DNA of 26,800 nucleotides from Verrucomicrobiota bacterium (GTDB lineage Bacteria; Verrucomicrobiota; Verrucomicrobiae; Opitutales; CG1-02-43-26): NCBI GenBank assembly GCA_013289195.1, contig JABDAI010000015.1, forward strand, positions 1-26,800, read 5' to 3'. Below are positions 25,474-26,800 of the stretch, in pieces (position 1 is the stretch's first letter; each line of letters opens with the position of its first letter). The position numbers and the translations under genes were made by a program. The notes below the pieces were generated by a model. It saw only the letters and a program-made list of their open reading frames with translations, searched no databases and was not told the DNA's origin.

Positions 25474-26799
25474 TTAGTTCTTAGAAGATTTTGTTTTATT
25501 TCCAAAAATAATATAGCTTTGCCCTGCCGTATTCCTGGCTCCGTTAGCACCTATCAAAATATCTGAAATTCCATCTCCATTGATATCTCCAACGCCACTG
25601 ACTGCACATCCACTATAATCACCTGTATTAATTCCATTAATAATAAAGCCATTATTTCCATCAAGATCACTTCGACTAATCACAGCCGGCCAATTCCCTT
25701 TCTTTCCAAAAATTACGTAACTTAAACCTATATTATTGCGAAACTGTGGAGCCCCAATTAATATATCAGTGATGCCATCTTTATTCACATCTCCGGCATT
25801 GCTCACAATAGTTTCACTAAAGTCACCTGCGTGACCGTTGATACTAAACCCATTGCTACCGTTCAAATCGACCAGATAGAAATCTTTAGGCCATGATCCT
25901 CTGCTACCAAATATTACATAACTTTGTCCTGTTCCTCCATTTGAATTTTGTCCTGCACCAATTAAAATATCTCCTATTCCATCTCCATTTACATCCCCAG
26001 CCTCGCTTAAGGATGTACCCATTTCATCTTTTGGATAGATGCAATGTATGATAAAACCGTTCTCTCCATTTAAGTCTTTAGCATGAAATGCTGCTGGCCA
26101 TCTTTGTTTACTTCCAAATATTGCATAAACAGTATTAGCAAAAAAATCGCTAACTAAAATATCATCAATCCCATCTGCGTTTACATCTCCGGCTCCACTG
26201 ACCTTATGATAATTTGGCGAAGAACCAACAGTTCCATAAATAATGAAACCATTCGTACCGTCGAGTTTTTGTGGATCAAAATCTTTTGACCAAGGATTTT
26301 TATTACCAAAAATGACAAAAGTTACAGCTAACCATGTGCTAACATCCTCAGCACTAATTAATATATCGTCTATGCCATCGCCGTTTACATCTCCAGCTCT
26401 ACTCACCGAATATCCGCTGTTTTGAGATGCACCCCTATGTATATAAAAACCATTAACACCATCGAGATCAAGAAGGTGAAATAGTTTAGGCCATGACCCT
26501 CTACTTCCAAAGACTACATAGCTTTGACCTGTTAAAATACCATCCTGAGCATCTGGATCCCCAATTAAAATATCAGCAATATTGTCTCCATTAATATCTC
26601 CAGCTCCACTCACAGAATAACCACTGCCTCCGATGACAAAACCATTATTTCCATCCAGATCAGCAAGATTTATTATTTCAGGCCATGAGTTTCTATTACC
26701 AAATATTACATAATTTTGGAAAGCGAAAATAGAGGCAGCAATTAAAATATCATCTATTCCATCGCCGTTCACATCTCCAGCTCCACTCAGAGAACTACC
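25474..26799 (-). CDS. FG-GAP (integrin-alpha-like) repeat protein, N-terminus beyond the window
   Basis: The frame is open to the window end, and the GTG near 26772 is internal because the preceding codons read SGAGD. At least seven repeats of about 60-65 residues are present, each with SGAGDVNGDGIDDILIG (a DxNxDGxxD calcium-binding loop), then SYVIFGSRGSWP and DLDGxNGFxI. This forms blades of a beta-propeller as in integrin alpha chains. The protein ends soon after the last repeat (GQSYIIFGNKTKSSKN) with no separate C-terminal secretion domain. Such proteins are usually extracellular and may be adhesins. The neighbouring HlyD-type adaptor makes type I export possible. The DNA repeats could recombine. 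Confidence 0.9.
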   Translation of the reverse strand, partial: GSSLSGAGDVNGDGIDDILIAASIFAFQNYVIFGNRNSWPEIINLADLDGNNGFVIGGSGYSVSGAGDINGDNIADILIGDPDAQDGILTGQSYVVFGSRGSWPKLFHLLDLDGVNGFYIHRGASQNSGYSVSRAGDVNGDGIDDILISAEDVSTWLAVTFVIFGNKNPWSKDFDPQKLDGTNGFIIYGTVGSSPNYHKVSGAGDVNADGIDDILVSDFFANTVYAIFGSKQRWPAAFHAKDLNGENGFIIHCIYPKDEMGTSLSEAGDVNGDGIGDILIGAGQNSNGGTGQSYVIFGSRGSWPKDFYLVDLNGSNGFSINGHAGDFSETIVSNAGDVNKDGITDILIGAPQFRNNIGLSYVIFGKKGNWPAVISRSDLDGNNGFIINGINTGDYSGCAVSGVGDINGDGISDILIGANGARNTAGQSYIIFGNKTKSSKN

Positions 26800-26800
26800 A

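Noticed and set aside
26770..26772. GTG near 26772 as the start of the FG-GAP gene
   Set aside because: The codons before it continue the same repeat (SGAGD), so the gene runs off the window.
25500..26800. Regularly spaced DNA repeats as a possible CRISPR array
   Set aside because: The spacing of about 180-200 bases and the continuous frame show protein-coding FG-GAP repeats.
1..26800. tRNA, rRNA and riboswitch genes
   Set aside because: I found no cloverleaf, rRNA-like stretch or riboswitch core that I could support, including upstream of ribF, where an FMN riboswitch might be expected.

Overview
The window is AT-rich bacterial DNA in three parts: a complete-looking run of a division and cell wall (dcw) cluster on the + strand (3-15620), an accessory stretch (about 15.6-22.9 kb), and a minus-strand block with an exporter subunit, ribF and an FG-GAP repeat protein (22.9-26.8 kb). 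The dcw order is ftsI(3' part)-murE-murF-mraY-murD-LysM lipoprotein-ftsW-murG-murC/murB fusion-ftsQ-ftsA-ftsZ. The LysM gene between murD and ftsW sits where chlamydiae carry nlpD. The cluster nevertheless retains ftsA and ftsZ, which chlamydiae lack. Together with the form of MraY and the FtsZ tail, this points to the PVC group, most likely a Verrucomicrobiota-related bacterium. A divergent alphaproteobacterial symbiont is the main alternative. The eukaryote-like protein types next door (lipase/STAND ATPase/TPR, LRR-like repeats, FG-GAP) suggest a host-associated life. This placement is inference.

The dcw genes encode the cytoplasmic UDP-MurNAc-pentapeptide steps (MurB, C, D, E, F), the lipid steps (MraY, MurG), the septal polymerase/transpeptidase pair (FtsW, FtsI) and the divisome core (FtsQ, FtsA, FtsZ). 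Most junctions overlap by a few bases, so translation is probably coupled. MurE carries the DNPR motif of meso-diaminopimelate-adding enzymes. MurC and MurB are one continuous polypeptide, and there is no ddl in its usual place between murB and ftsQ. FtsZ keeps its FtsA-binding tail, but several residues used for GTP binding and hydrolysis are replaced.

FtsZ is bracketed by two unrelated palindromic elements. A roughly 160-base imperfect palindrome contains the ftsA stop codon and fills most of the ftsA-ftsZ gap. A 146-base MITE-like element with 28-base terminal inverted repeats and a flanking TTA direct repeat lies just after ftsZ.

The accessory part starts with a 1358-residue protein that joins a class 3 lipase, a STAND/NB-ARC-type ATPase and a TPR-like region. 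Its start codon lies five bases after a perfect 18-base palindrome. Convergent to it is a 646-residue protein of about eleven irregular LRR-like repeats, and beyond that are a small two-helix membrane protein and a 35-codon ORF. The final block, read on the minus strand, holds an FG-GAP (integrin-alpha-like, calcium-binding) repeat protein running off the window, a RibF with an eroded flavokinase half, and an HlyD-type membrane fusion protein of a type I secretion system.
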